A stretch of 64,000 nt of DNA from Cynocephalus volans (lineage: Eukaryota; Chordata; Mammalia; Dermoptera; Cynocephalidae), in assembly GCF_027409185.1 (NCBI RefSeq), contig NC_084461.1, positions 187,214,001 through 187,278,000 of the forward strand, in the 5' to 3' direction. A model generated the notes under the pieces. That model was not told the DNA's origin. It saw only the letters and a program-made list of their open reading frames with translations, and did not search any database. The position numbers were made by a program, and so were the translations under genes. Every line of letters begins with the position of its first letter. The first letter of the stretch is position 1. Shown here one piece after another: positions 12,501-22,100 of this stretch.

Positions 12501-12911
12501 CTTGTTGATTTCTTGGGGCTTCACTGTGGTTTCTTCCTGTGCTCCTGCAGCCTCCTCCTGGGCTTCTCCAGCCTTTTCCTCAGTTTCTTCTATGACAGCT
12601 TCTTCTTCCTCCTCCTCCTCCTCCTCCTCTTTGTCCTCCTTTTCCTCCCCCTCCTCGTCTCCTTCTTCCTTCTCCTTCTCCTCCCCCTCCTCGTCTCCTT
12701 CTTCCTTCTCCTTCTCCTCCCACTCCTCCTTCTCTCTCTCCTCCCCCTCCTCCTCCTGAGACCCTCTCCATGCTAGAATGTCATCGTCTTTTGGTTCCTG
12801 CTGCATATTTTGTACTTCTTTATAATTTGGATTATATTCTTCTTCTTCTTCCATTTCTGTTTCTCCACTTTCTTCTGTTTCTTCTAGAAGGGTTTCTTCT
12901 GCATCCGACAT
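3443..12911 (-). CDS. CFAP251: CFAP251 (WDR66), N-terminal part; continues beyond the left edge
   Basis: WD-repeat protein of the motile-cilium axoneme. Known biology: it belongs to the calmodulin- and spoke-associated complex at the radial-spoke base, and human mutations cause sperm-flagellum defects. Four coding exons are visible on the minus strand: 12441-12911, 11368-11766, 5769-5909 and 3443-3552, joined in phases 0, 0 and 0, with the last ending in phase 2. They encode residues 1 to about 373. The first two exons give a Glu-rich, low-complexity head of about 290 residues. The next two begin the beta-propeller ([14 protein letters not shown], then [18 protein letters not shown] and a terminal WD dipeptide in IIIWDSFTG). 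The start is MSDAEE at 12911, just inside a likely splice acceptor; an in-frame ATG at 12953 lies upstream of that acceptor. The remaining WD40 exons were not found in 1-3442 and should lie off the window. Identity rests on the propeller sequence and on synteny with PSMD9. Confidence 0.88.
3678..3835 (-). mobile_element. tRNA-Ile-derived SINE (CYN-like), GC-rich variant
   Basis: On the minus strand it reads GACCCCGTGGCGCACT... then GGTTCGGATCCTATATA and a poly-A tail. It is flanked by a 16-bp duplication TCATCTGGCTAATTCT (3662-3677 and 3836-3851). It lies in the CFAP251 intron upstream of coding exon 4. Confidence 0.9.
4190..4660 (+). repeat. L2 LINE 3' end
   Basis: CTATCTGGAATGTTCTTCCC, CTCATTCTCACCCTTCAGGT, CATGAGGGCAGGGACTAGAT and a terminal GGAATGAATGAATGG. 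Ancient mammalian L2. Confidence 0.7.
5240..5420 (+). repeat. MIR element
   Basis: The core GGGCAAGTCACTTAAATCAC and GAGCCTCAGTTTCTTCTTTT marks an ancient tRNA-derived MIR. Confidence 0.7.
5769..5909 (-). CDS. CFAP251: CFAP251 coding exon 3 (start of the WD propeller)
   Basis: 47 codons from [20 protein letters not shown] to NNQHHLQ. The acceptor is GTCTTCCAG|ACT and the donor CAG|GTATGC, phase 0 at both ends. The sequence matches the conserved segment of WDR66 that opens the WD-repeat domain. Confidence 0.9.
6040..7230 (+). mobile_element. L1 3'-end fragments
   Basis: Runs such as ACCTTGAAAACGTGATGCTA, AAAGAAGCCAGTCACAGAAA and CCATAGAGACAGAAAATAGA occur, repeated again at about 6880-7220. 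At least two L1 3'-end copies are present, one split by the SINE at 6476. Confidence 0.65.
6476..6641 (+). mobile_element. tRNA-Ile-derived SINE dimer (CYN-like)
   Basis: Two tRNA-like units, CTGATAACACCAAGGCC and CTGACAACACCAAG, ending GGTCATCTTT plus poly-A. It is inserted into an L1 3' fragment with duplication AAAATTGAAAATAGA (6461-6475, 6642-6656). Confidence 0.92.
7232..7324 (+). mobile_element. tRNA-Ile-derived SINE monomer
   Basis: GGCTGGCTAGTTAGCTCGC, GATAACACTAAGGTCAAGAG, then CAGCTGC plus poly-A. Single tRNA-like unit. Confidence 0.85.
7827..7986 (+). mobile_element. tRNA-Ile-derived SINE (CYN-like), GC-rich variant
   Basis: GC-rich head with GGTTCGGATCC and a GGTCACGAAAAA tail. 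Duplication AGAAATTTTGTGTTCA at 7811-7826 and 7987-8002. Confidence 0.9.
8065..8203 (+). mobile_element. tRNA-Ile-derived SINE (CYN-like), GC-rich variant
   Basis: Same variant as the copy at 7827, only 78 bp further on. Flanked by AAAAGACATGGAGA (8051-8064, 8204-8217). Two independent insertions side by side. Confidence 0.9.
8215..8700 (+). mobile_element. L1 3'-end fragment
   Basis: TGCTAAGTGAAAGAAGCCAG, then AATGTACCACACTAATAAAA and TTTTTCTATAAACCTAAAAC, with an AT-rich tract (8720-8780) after it. Confidence 0.6.
9080..10500. other. CFAP251 intron, weak L1-like remnants only
   Basis: At 9700-10110 GAAGCAACATAAATGGCCAC resembles diverged L1 or HAL1 sequence. The rest is unassigned; no exon seen. 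Confidence 0.4.
10950..11085 (+). repeat. Purine-rich (GA/GGA) low-complexity tract
   Basis: Almost pure G/A on the plus strand, with GAGAGAGAGGGGAGG-type runs. An open frame on the opposite strand here is compositional, not a gene. Confidence 0.8.
11368..11766 (-). CDS. CFAP251: CFAP251 coding exon 2
   Basis: Residues 158-290, from [10 protein letters not shown] to ENADVYPL. The acceptor is TTTTTTAAG|ATT and the donor TTG|GTAAGT. The 399 nt keep phase 0. Composition is acidic and Ser/Gln-rich with no recognised domain. It splices directly into the [11 protein letters not shown] exon. Confidence 0.85.
12190..12420 (+). repeat. L2 LINE fragment next to CFAP251 coding exon 1
   Basis: CTCCAGGAAGCTTTCCCTGA ... 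ATCCCCATGTATACTAAGCA, ending AATGAATGGATGAATGAA. It stops about 20 bp from the exon's donor. Confidence 0.6.
12441..12911 (-). CDS. CFAP251: CFAP251 coding exon 1 (Glu-rich head)
   Basis: Residues 1-157, starting [11 protein letters not shown]. The donor is CCA|GTAAGT at 12440. The acceptor is either TAG before 12931 or CAG before 12917; the polypyrimidine tract TTTCTCTAG favours the first. A long run of Glu/Lys codons includes a 36-bp in-frame tandem repeat ([12 protein letters not shown] twice). Confidence 0.85.
12661..12732 (-). repeat. 36-bp in-frame tandem repeat in CFAP251
   Basis: Two copies (12661-12696, 12697-12732), the second slightly changed, coding for 12-residue [12 protein letters not shown]-type units. 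Part of the Glu-rich head. Confidence 0.85.
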
Positions 12912-13224
12912 CCTTCTCTGTACAGTTTCCTCTAGAGAAATATTGACCATCACAATTAGCAGGCCCTCTGTTTGCCATTTTGATTTCCTGGTGCACTAAC
13001 CTACTGATATAGGTGCACTAACCTTCCTTTCCACAGAAATAAAAGGCATGTCATATTCTTGGGAAAGCCTGGCCCAAATCTTTAAAATATTGATCCCAGG
13101 GCCTCTCATCTTTCTAGGAATAACCTTTGAGCCTTCTAACTCATTTAAAATTTATTCATATTCCCACAGGCAGCAAAATGCACAACCGTGGCATTAGCAA
13201 CACTTTTAACAATTATAAGAGAAA

Positions 13225-13490
13225 AAACAGTGTAGCTTAGTGGATAAAAGCGTGGGCTTTACAGACAGCCTGTCCTAGCATTGAATCTCATCTCCAGCAC
13301 TCGCTTGCTCTGTAACCTTGGGCAGGTCACTTTACCCCTCAGATTCTAAATTTGCTCACAGGCAAAATAAAAATAATAATCCTAAATTCTCAGGTTGCTG
13401 TGAAGACTAAATGAGAGAACATATGTAAAATGTTCAACACAGGTCCAGCACATAGTGCTTGAAAAATGGTAGCAATCGTTATCATGGGGA
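13225..13490 (+). repeat. MIR element
   Basis: GGATAAAAGCGTGGGCTTTA, ACCTTGGGCAGGTCACTTTA and the ATGAGAGAACATATGTAAAA end. Upstream of CFAP251 coding exon 1. Confidence 0.7.
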
Positions 13491-13699
13491 TAAAAGCAAC
13501 CCTAATTTGCAGAGATACTAACAGTTTAAAAGCCCTCTGAAAATAAGTAAATAAAAGCTCTCTGACACATTCATTTATTCCTCACAACAACAAGAAATAG
13601 TTTGAGGCTCTGAGAGGTGAAGTGACTTATTCAAGATGACACATCTAGTAAGAACTTAGTTCCTCCATCTGAAAAATTACTGCTGATTTCAAGTCTAGG

Positions 13700-14300
13700 G
13701 CTCTTACCACGGAACCTCTTTCGACTGATGCAAACTCTGCCAGTGCATCTCGACGGGGACGGATTCAGTGCCCCGACGGGGCGCAGGGGGGTTAGGTGAG
13801 GGGTGGCAGGAGTGTGGCTCTGTGGGGGGCATAAAGCCCAGGCGCAGCCCCTTCTTCCCGCGCAGGTCTCCATGAGTCCGCCCCAGTCCCGGTCCGGTCC
13901 GGGTGGGGTGAGCGCCCCCTCACACGGCACCAGGCCCTGCCAGGCCGGGGACCCCCGCCCGGGCCCCCTGGCCCCGGCCCCGGACTTACAGAGCGCTCCC
14001 GCCCCGGTCCTCAAAAGGCCGGAGTTGTGTCGTCACCTGGACCCCTCAAGCCACCTCCTGGGTCTGCAGCTACCGTCTCCTTCTCCTTCACCCGCTCCCT
14101 AGTTACGGTTGCCTCCCAAGCTCCGTCCCCATGACAACCGCCGCCGCCGCGGGCGACCGGCCGTAAAGCGAGGTCGGGGAGGTGGTCACGTGCCCAGAAA
14201 GCGGCCGCCGGCGGGGCCGGCACGCCCCCTGCCGACGGTGGGGCGAGCCGGGCGCGAAGCTGGCTTCCCTCATCTCGCAGTCCCCCTTTTCTCATGATGC
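13700..14300 (-). promoter_or_regulatory. CFAP251: CpG island, probable CFAP251 promoter and non-coding exon 1
   Basis: GC-rich, CpG-dense block about 1 kb upstream (minus strand) of the first coding exon. A donor-like CTCT|GTAAGTCC sits at 13990/13989 and could end a 5'UTR exon that splices to the acceptor near 12931. The 5' boundary and transcription start are not determined. Confidence 0.65.
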
Positions 14301-14845
14301 CAACGCCCGAGGAGCTGCAGCGGCCACTACTGGCAATTCTGACGTTCCGAAGGCTTGACCAGCTTCAGTGAAGACGTATGAACTGTTTGATAAAATTCTC
14401 TTCGCCGAAAACTAAATTTCTAGGTTTCTTAGATGCCACGCACATCTGTCCTGCCTGCCTGCCTGCCTCCTCACCGGCTACTTCCTGTATGGAGAATTTT
14501 AGCTAGCCGGGATTAAATATTGTATAGGTTACATGATCTTGCTGTTTTTTATCACAAAACATTTCTGCAAAACCAGTTTGGTGAAATCTATTAGGGGCAT
14601 CCACTTCAAAATGACTCTCAGCTAGAATCTCACAGAAGACCCACAGGCGGCCAACCTGAGGTTTCCAAAGGGAGGCCTGCAGGAAACCGGCCAAGGGCAC
14701 TGACGCAGAAGACTCTGCTGTTATCATTTTAGGAGAATGTGAATAATTCTCCCCACCCCCACCACCATCCTCCAATGATGGTAAGTTGATTAACATGCAT
14801 GCATCTCAAAAAAAGGAAGGATTAAACTGGATGGTACAAGCTGTG

Positions 14846-14851
14846 TTTATT
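14846..14851 (-). terminator. PSMD9: Candidate distal PSMD9 polyadenylation signal (AATAAA)
   Basis: AATAAA on the minus strand about 1.3 kb after the PSMD9 stop and before the CFAP251 CpG island. A second AATAAA at 15818-15823, about 325 nt after the stop, could serve a short 3'UTR. Which one is used cannot be told from sequence. Confidence 0.4.
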
Positions 14852-15817
14852 ATAGTCTGGGACATAAAAAAAAAAAATGTTTGGAAAACACTTGGGATTA
14901 GAACACACAATGTAAACAGCAAATATCGGTAAACACAGCAGTCTGTGGCTACCAGAGGGGAATACATGAGGCTGTAGGGCTGGAATACAGTGTGAGGGAA
15001 GCCACTCAACAGAAAGGCTTTGAGTTGAGCATGAGAACCCATGGCTAGAAGCACACACCAGTACTACTAACTCCCATCAGGCAAGCCGTTATCTGTACTA
15101 ACCTGGGCAGATCCAATCCCAAAGAACACAGGCTTCCTCTGCAGAATATGCCAGATCTCCTCAAAAAGAGAAAGTGGTCTGCAAGAACTGGGGAATAAGC
15201 ACTGTGATACCACGAAGAAAGAAAGAATTTCAAACACAGTGTCACTAGGAATCACTGAAACCCATTTTACCATATTGAGAGAGAAAAATAAAAGGCAAAA
15301 GTAATCAGCATTTTCTAAAGAGGTCAGAGCTGCAAACACCATTTGTTCCCATAAGCAACGTCAAGCACACCTTAGCAGTTTGCAAAATAGTGTTTATCTC
15401 AGGGCATGACTAGGAGGTTCACTTATGTCAAATTAGAGGCTAATTTGCAGAGTTTTTTATTCCAGAAGTGAAAGGAGCTTACTGCCCTCTGGTGGGTCAC
15501 CGAAGAGGAAGCCCACTCCATGATGGGCCACCTGGGAGACTCCTGGCTTTCCCTTTTCTCCAATGGGAGCTATTGTGGCCCTGAAGGCCCACCTGCTGAA
15601 GGTGCACTGAACTACTTAGCAATTTCTGTGTCCACAGCAGCAATGCCTCAGTGCAAAGAAAGATGTTGGTGAAAATTTGACTTCAGCACAATTGCTGGTT
15701 CATTTTACCCAACTTTCTATGAGCATGTTCCAACCCCTGTTTGAGATTTGGTTTGAGAGGTTCATATGAACTTCAGATGGGGTGATAACATGGTTATGTC
15801 AGCACTGTAAAACTATT

Positions 15818-15823
15818 TTTATT
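15818..15823 (-). terminator. PSMD9: Candidate proximal PSMD9 polyadenylation signal (AATAAA)
   Basis: AATAAA on the minus strand about 325 nt after the TGA of PSMD9. It is an alternative to the signal at 14846-14851. Confidence 0.35.
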
Positions 15824-16147
15824 TGAAAAAAAATTCCTAAAAGAATAAAGTCATATGAGCACTAGCCAGAATAACTCCTGCCCCCTTGCCCACAATCCAA
15901 AGAATTCCCATTTAGGGCAATGGCCTTATTTGCAAAAGACACTAAGCACAAATTGAGTTTTTAACAATGCCTTAAACCAGAGAGATTACATTGGGAGGCC
16001 ATAGGGTTTCCACCATCTAGAAGTTCAGGCTTCCAGCCTCTTCCCAGATCCTTATGCCTAAGGCAGAGAAAAGAATGAGGAAATCCCCAGTAGATCCAAG
16101 TCCAGGGCACGGGAAGATGCTTTCCTGTTCTTGTTCTGCAGGGACAA

Positions 16148-16175
16148 TCATCTTTGCAGAGGAATAATGTTGCAG
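16148..16175 (-). CDS. PSMD9: PSMD9 exon 6 (last coding segment)
   Basis: Only 28 coding nt: C completing Gly215, then CNIIPLQR and TGA at 16150-16148. The acceptor is CTTTCTTCCAG|CTG. Too short to stand out as an open frame; found by searching for the expected C-terminus. Confidence 0.95.
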
Positions 16176-19100
16176 CTGGAAGAAAGAAAGAAAAGGAATG
16201 GTGTTAAGTTTGGTGCCTCCATTCAGGAAGATCAGGTGAGCCCTTCTGAGCTTTTCACCTACATTCTCTTATTCTTTCAAAGAAAATGCCCAGTCAGTGA
16301 AAGAACCAGAGAGACTCTTAGGAAAGATGGCAGGGTTCCCTCTGACACTATACCTGCAGTCTCATTCCTGCCACAAGTATTCATCACTAGTTTCCACACA
16401 TTCTGGGGATTACCATCATTCCCCAACATCCCCCCAGCCTCCCCCACCCCCAAGCTTTCTATTTAACAAACACTCAATTGACGCCACACTGTGAATAAAT
16501 GGAAACAGATACTTTACCCCAGCAGTCCTTTCCCCGCCCAGCGTGTTGGAACCAGTCTAAGCTGGTATTTCTCCCCTCTACGGATCACTGTCACATTCAG
16601 GGGCTTCTGTAAAGAAAATAAGGTAGTTTCATGTTCAGCCTTGTTAGTACTCAAAATTGAGGCTAAAATGCTGAGATGCCATTTTTCATCCATCATATTG
16701 GCACAGATTTTTATTTTAAGCATAATCCTGTGTTTAGTGAGAACATGGAGGGCATGCCACTCGTGGAACAGCCAGCGGTGCTGCAAATCAGTGCCATCTT
16801 CCTGGAGAAACATGTGTCCCCTAGAAAAAAATCTTTAAAAGGTACACACAAGATGCATTTCACAGAACTACAAAATGATATACAAGCAAAGTGTTCATTC
16901 CAGGATTGTTCATAAATTCAAAAACTGAAAACACCCAAAATGTCTATTAATAAGGTATTATTCAAATACAGTACAATAAACGAAGTGTTTTAGTAAAAAC
17001 AAAACTATAAAAACAAAACCAGCAAAGTATGAACCCATCTGACTGTATTTTCTAAAAAGACATATGTGTCATTTATGTATACAAAGTTTTCTGGAAGAAT
17101 ATACAAAAAACTGTTGAAAGTGGTTACTTCTAGAGAGAAACACTAGTAGTTTGGAATAAGAGAATAGGAAGAAGTTTACTTTCATATCTTTCTGTACTAT
17201 TAAATTTGTTAACCATGTGTATGTACTACTTTCTTTAATTAAAAACAAAGTGAGGGGTCATATGGTAATTCTATGTTTAATTTTTGAAGGAAGCGCCAAA
17301 GAAAATTAGAAGTGAAAACAAGCTGCCATCAAAATCTAAAACTTTTGTGCCTCAAAGGACACTATTAACAGAGTGAAAAGGCAACCCACACAATGGGAGA
17401 AAATATTTGCAAATCACATATCTAATAAGGGGTTAATATCCAGAATATATAAAGAACTCTTACGACTGAACAAGAAAAAACCAAACAACCTGATTAAAAC
17501 ATTAGCAAAGGACTTGGATAGACATTTCTCCAAAGTAGACACACAATGATCACAAATGAAAAGCACATGAAAAGATGCCCCACATCACTAAGCATCAGGG
17601 AAATGAAAATCAAAACCACAATGAGAGGCCACTACACACCAATTAGAATGGCTATTATAAAAATAACTCCAGAAAATAACAAGTGTTGGCAAGAATGTGG
17701 AGAAACTGGAACCCTTGGGGAATGTAAAACGCAGCTGCTATGGAAAACAGTATGGCAGTTCCTTCAAAAATTAAACAATTACCATATGATCCAGCAATTA
17801 AATTTCTGGGTATATATGCAAAGAAATGAAACCAGGAACTTGAATAGATGTTTCTATAACCATGTTCATAGTGGCATTATTCACAATAACAAAAAAGTAG
17901 ATGCAACCCAAGTGTCCATAGCTAATGAATGGATGAACAATGTGGTATATCCATACCATGGAACTATGGATTGAATTGTGTCCCCCCAAAGTTTAATGTA
18001 TTAGAAATTTAATCCCTACTGTGACACTGTTAAGAGGGTGGGAAATACTATATGGTAATTGAAAGGTGGGGCTTTAAAGAGGTGATTAGATTGTGAGGAC
18101 CAATCTAGTGACTGATGTCCTAATGGGCAGATTAATCTATTGATGGTTTAATGGTGGTCATGTCGTGGTTCTGAGGGTTTTAAAAGGAGAATGTGTGAGG
18201 AGCTTTCTCACTCTAGCTCCACCATTTGCCACGAGACTGTGTGTCACTTTGCATAGTCACCAACAACAAGGCCCTCACCAGATGTGTTCCCTGGACTTTG
18301 GATTTCCCAGCCTCCAAAACTGTAAGCAATAAATATTGTTTCTTTACAAATTACCTGGTTTCAGCTATTTCTGTTATAAGCAACAGAAACAGACTAATAC
18401 AACAACCATGTTCATACTGGCATTATTCACAATAGCAAGACAGAAGATGCAACTCAAGTGTCCGTCACTAATGAATGGATCAATGATGTGGTATGTCCAT
18501 ACCATGGAGTATTATTTAGCTGTAAAAAGGAAGGAAATTCTGATATATGCTCAACATACAGGAACCTTGAAGACATTATGCTAAGTGAATTAAGCCAGAC
18601 ACAAAAGGCCAAATACTGCATGATTCCACTGATATGAGGCACCTAGAGTAGTTACCTTCATAGAGACAGAAAAAAGAATGGTGGTTGCCAGCGGTTAGAG
18701 GGAGGGGAAACTGGGAAGTCACTGTTTAATAGGTACAAAGTTTCAGTTTGGGAGGATGAAAAGTTCTGGAGAGGGATGGTGGCAATGGTTGCAAAATACT
18801 GTGAATGTACTTAATGCCACAGAACTGGTACACTTTTAAATGGTTTAAATGGTACATTTTATATTACATATATTTACTACAAAAATGTATGGCAGATCTA
18901 TCAATGTAATCTTTGAATCTGAAAAAATAAAGCATGAAGAAAAAAAATAGCAAGACACTGTTTTCCACCTAGATTGTCAAAGAATAGAAGACTGACAACA
19001 CAGTTGGGGAGAGGTAAAGAAATAAGCACCCACATGCACTACTAATTAATGCAGGCTTACTGGAGGGCACCTTGGCAATGTCTATCAAATCTGTAAATGT

Positions 19101-22100
19101 GCATTACCTTTAACCCAGTAGTTCCATTTCTAGAAATACAACAGAAACCTTCACACAAGGCAAGGATACTCACCACACCACTGTTTGTGATGGCCAGACA
19201 CTGGAAACAGCCTAAATGTCCAGGGGGGCTGGTTAAATAAAAGATGTGAACTGATAGGGCTGGCCAGTTAGCTCATTTGGTGAGAACGTGGGGCTGATAA
19301 CACCAAGATCAAGGGTTCAGATCCCCATACTGGCCGGCCACCAAAAAAAAAGAAAATAAAGATGGTGAACTGAGCAATGGAATATTGTGGGATTAAGACA
19401 TATACATACCAACATGGAAATTCCTTCAAAGAAAGGGGTAAAAAAATCCAGAGCAATATGTAGAGTAGGACTTGTTTGTGTCTTCTTTGTCAAACAGCAA
19501 TCACTATAGACATATACATCCACACCCAGAAAATGGGGGAGGAACACACTGATGTGCTTAAAGTTTTGGGCAAGCTCGAAACCCAGAGGTCACCCTTGAC
19601 ACGCTCCGTCATGTTAAAGCCTCTCTGTATTACATACTCAGTGTCTCTCTGATTTGTCCACTTCCTTCCACTTCCACCCCATTAGATTATCATCTCTTGA
19701 CTGGGCTGCTAAAACTCTGTCACCCCTCCGATCTGTTCTTTTCCAAGCATCAGAGAAATCTTTTCAAGACACACAGCCGTTTACATCTGTCACTCCCCAG
19801 CTTGGAAGTGTACAGTGGCTCCCTACCACTCCTCAGGAAAAAACAACAAAATCTTTACTAGGGACCACAAGGCCTGGCCTTGCATGGTCCATCCCTGCCT
19901 ACCTCTCAGCCTCCCCGCTGCCCCTCCACTCTCCCTTACTCTGACTCAACCAACTTTCTTAGAGGTCTTTGATCCGCCCTCCTCAAGGCCTATGAATCTG
20001 CTTGAAGGCTCTTACCCCTGCCAACCTCCCCCATCTTGATAAACTTCAGTACACACCTAAGGGACACCTCCTCAGGAACACTCTCCTTCAAGCCCAACCT
20101 AAATCAGGACCCCAGTATTTACTCTCCTAGCCCCCATGCACCTTTTCCTTCACAACCTATCAGAGTGTATAACTACATACCTGCGATTATTTGATTAATG
20201 CCTGTCTCCCCCACCAAAGTGCTTCCAAGGCACTTTGTGTGTTTTGTTCCCTGCTGTAGCCCCAGCACCCAGCACACGCAGGGGAAGATACTAGGGGACG
20301 GGGTGACACAGGACTTTTATTTTTACTTTTAAAAAAAATCACATCATACAAAAGTATTTATAGAGATAAATATGCATTGTTTTTGAGACATAATTCACAT
20401 ACAATAAAATTCGCCATTTTAAAGGATACTATTCAGCAGCTTTTAGTATATTCAGAGAGTTGTGCACCCACCACCCCTATCTAATTTCAGAACAGTTTCA
20501 TCACCCAAAAAGAAACGCCCTATTCATTAGCAGTCATTCCCCATTCCTTCCTCCCCGCAGCCTCTGGCAACCACTAAGCTACTTTCTGTTCCTATGTACC
20601 TTTTGGACAATTTCATATAAATGGAATCATACAGTATGTGACTTTTAATGTTGGCTCCTTTCACTTAGCATGACATCTTCAAGGTTCACCCATTTTATAG
20701 TATGTATCAGTACTTCATTCCTTTTTATGGCTGAATAAAAATATGCATTTTTATAATAAAGACAATAATGTTTTAAAATTTAAGATTTATATTCCTTTAA
20801 AAGTATTTGCATTTGATTCAGAAACTCCACCTTTTAGAAAGTTTTCTAAAGAAATAGAGATTTATTTACAAGAGTATTAATCTCCAAGTTTCCATAAAAT
20901 TGGAAACCACCTAAATGTCTTATAAAAGAATGCTGTGAGTTTTCTTTTTTTCTTTTCTTTTCTTTTTTTTTTTTAAATTCACAAGACAGACAATGGAAAC
21001 CCAGCTCCTTGATTCTCAAGCTGGACTCTGGTTCCGGGAGGATCCGTGGGCCCCTTGAGGGTCTGAGATTGAGGCTCAGCAGGCTCTGGCCTCACAACAT
21101 GTAACCTACTCCACCCTCCAGCCCACCCACAGAAACTCAGCTCTTATCTGTCTGATAACATTGGAATTCCCCATGAAATTTCATTTGAAGAAAACGTTCT
21201 ATTTGTTTAAAAATGCTAAATGACTACTTTCATAGAGAAGGATTTGTAGACCTACAAAAAAGCTGAGAATGTATTTAATTAGAAAAGGCAGGTTAAAAAC
21301 CAGTAGTTATTATTAGTAATCACCCAAAACTGGAAACAACCTAAACATCCCTCACTGGTAAATGGATAAACAATCTGTAGAACATCTATACAGTGGAGTA
21401 GTACACAGCAATAAAAAGAAATGAATTACAGATACACATGACAACATGGAAGAATCTCAGAATCTTCTACACTGAGTGAAATAAGCCTCAAAAGGCTACA
21501 TACTCTGTGATTCCAGTTCTTTGACATTCTGGAAAAGGTAGAAGTATAGGAATGGAGCACAGATTGGTGTTTGCCTGGGGATGGAGGTGGGAGAATGGTT
21601 AATCACAAAGAGACCTAAGGTAGTTTGGGGGGTGAGGGAACTGCTCAGCATCTTCGCTGTGGCGACAGTGACATGACCACATATGTTTGTCAAAAGTCAT
21701 AAGACTGTACACTGTACATTTCTGTAGGTAAATTATACCTTAATCTATGCTGGTGTATGAGCAGACCTTCTTGAAGGACACACAGCTGGAAAGTGGCTGC
21801 CTCTGGAGGAGAGGAAATGGGCTTGGAGTGAGGGAGACTTTTCATTGTATGTTCTTTGGTTATCTTTTTACCATGTGTATATCTTCTCTCTTCCAGAATT
21901 AAATAAAAAGAATATTTACAAACAAACCGGTAACAATGAGCCCAGACAACTACAAAGTTTAAAAGTACGTGCATCAAGATACACAAGAGAAATGAGTAAA
22001 CCATAACATACCAGAAAGCTAGGGAAAAAATGAAAAATAGAGACTTTGGGTAAATATGACAGAACAAACCTATGTCTGCATCTCTTCTAGAAACCTCACT

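Noticed and set aside
12513-12776. Leu/Ser-rich plus-strand frames opposite CFAP251
   Set aside because: They are the complement of the Glu codon run (CTC/TCC repeats), not genes.
17546-17974. Open frame of 142 codons in PSMD9 intron 4
   Set aside because: It is a fragment of L1 ORF2/3' sequence, not a host gene.
19257-19352. Possible functional tRNA-Ile gene
   Set aside because: It resembles tRNA-Ile, but the stems are broken by mismatches, it lacks a clean terminator and it has a SINE-type poly-A tail. The same holds for the copies at 43911 and 48819.
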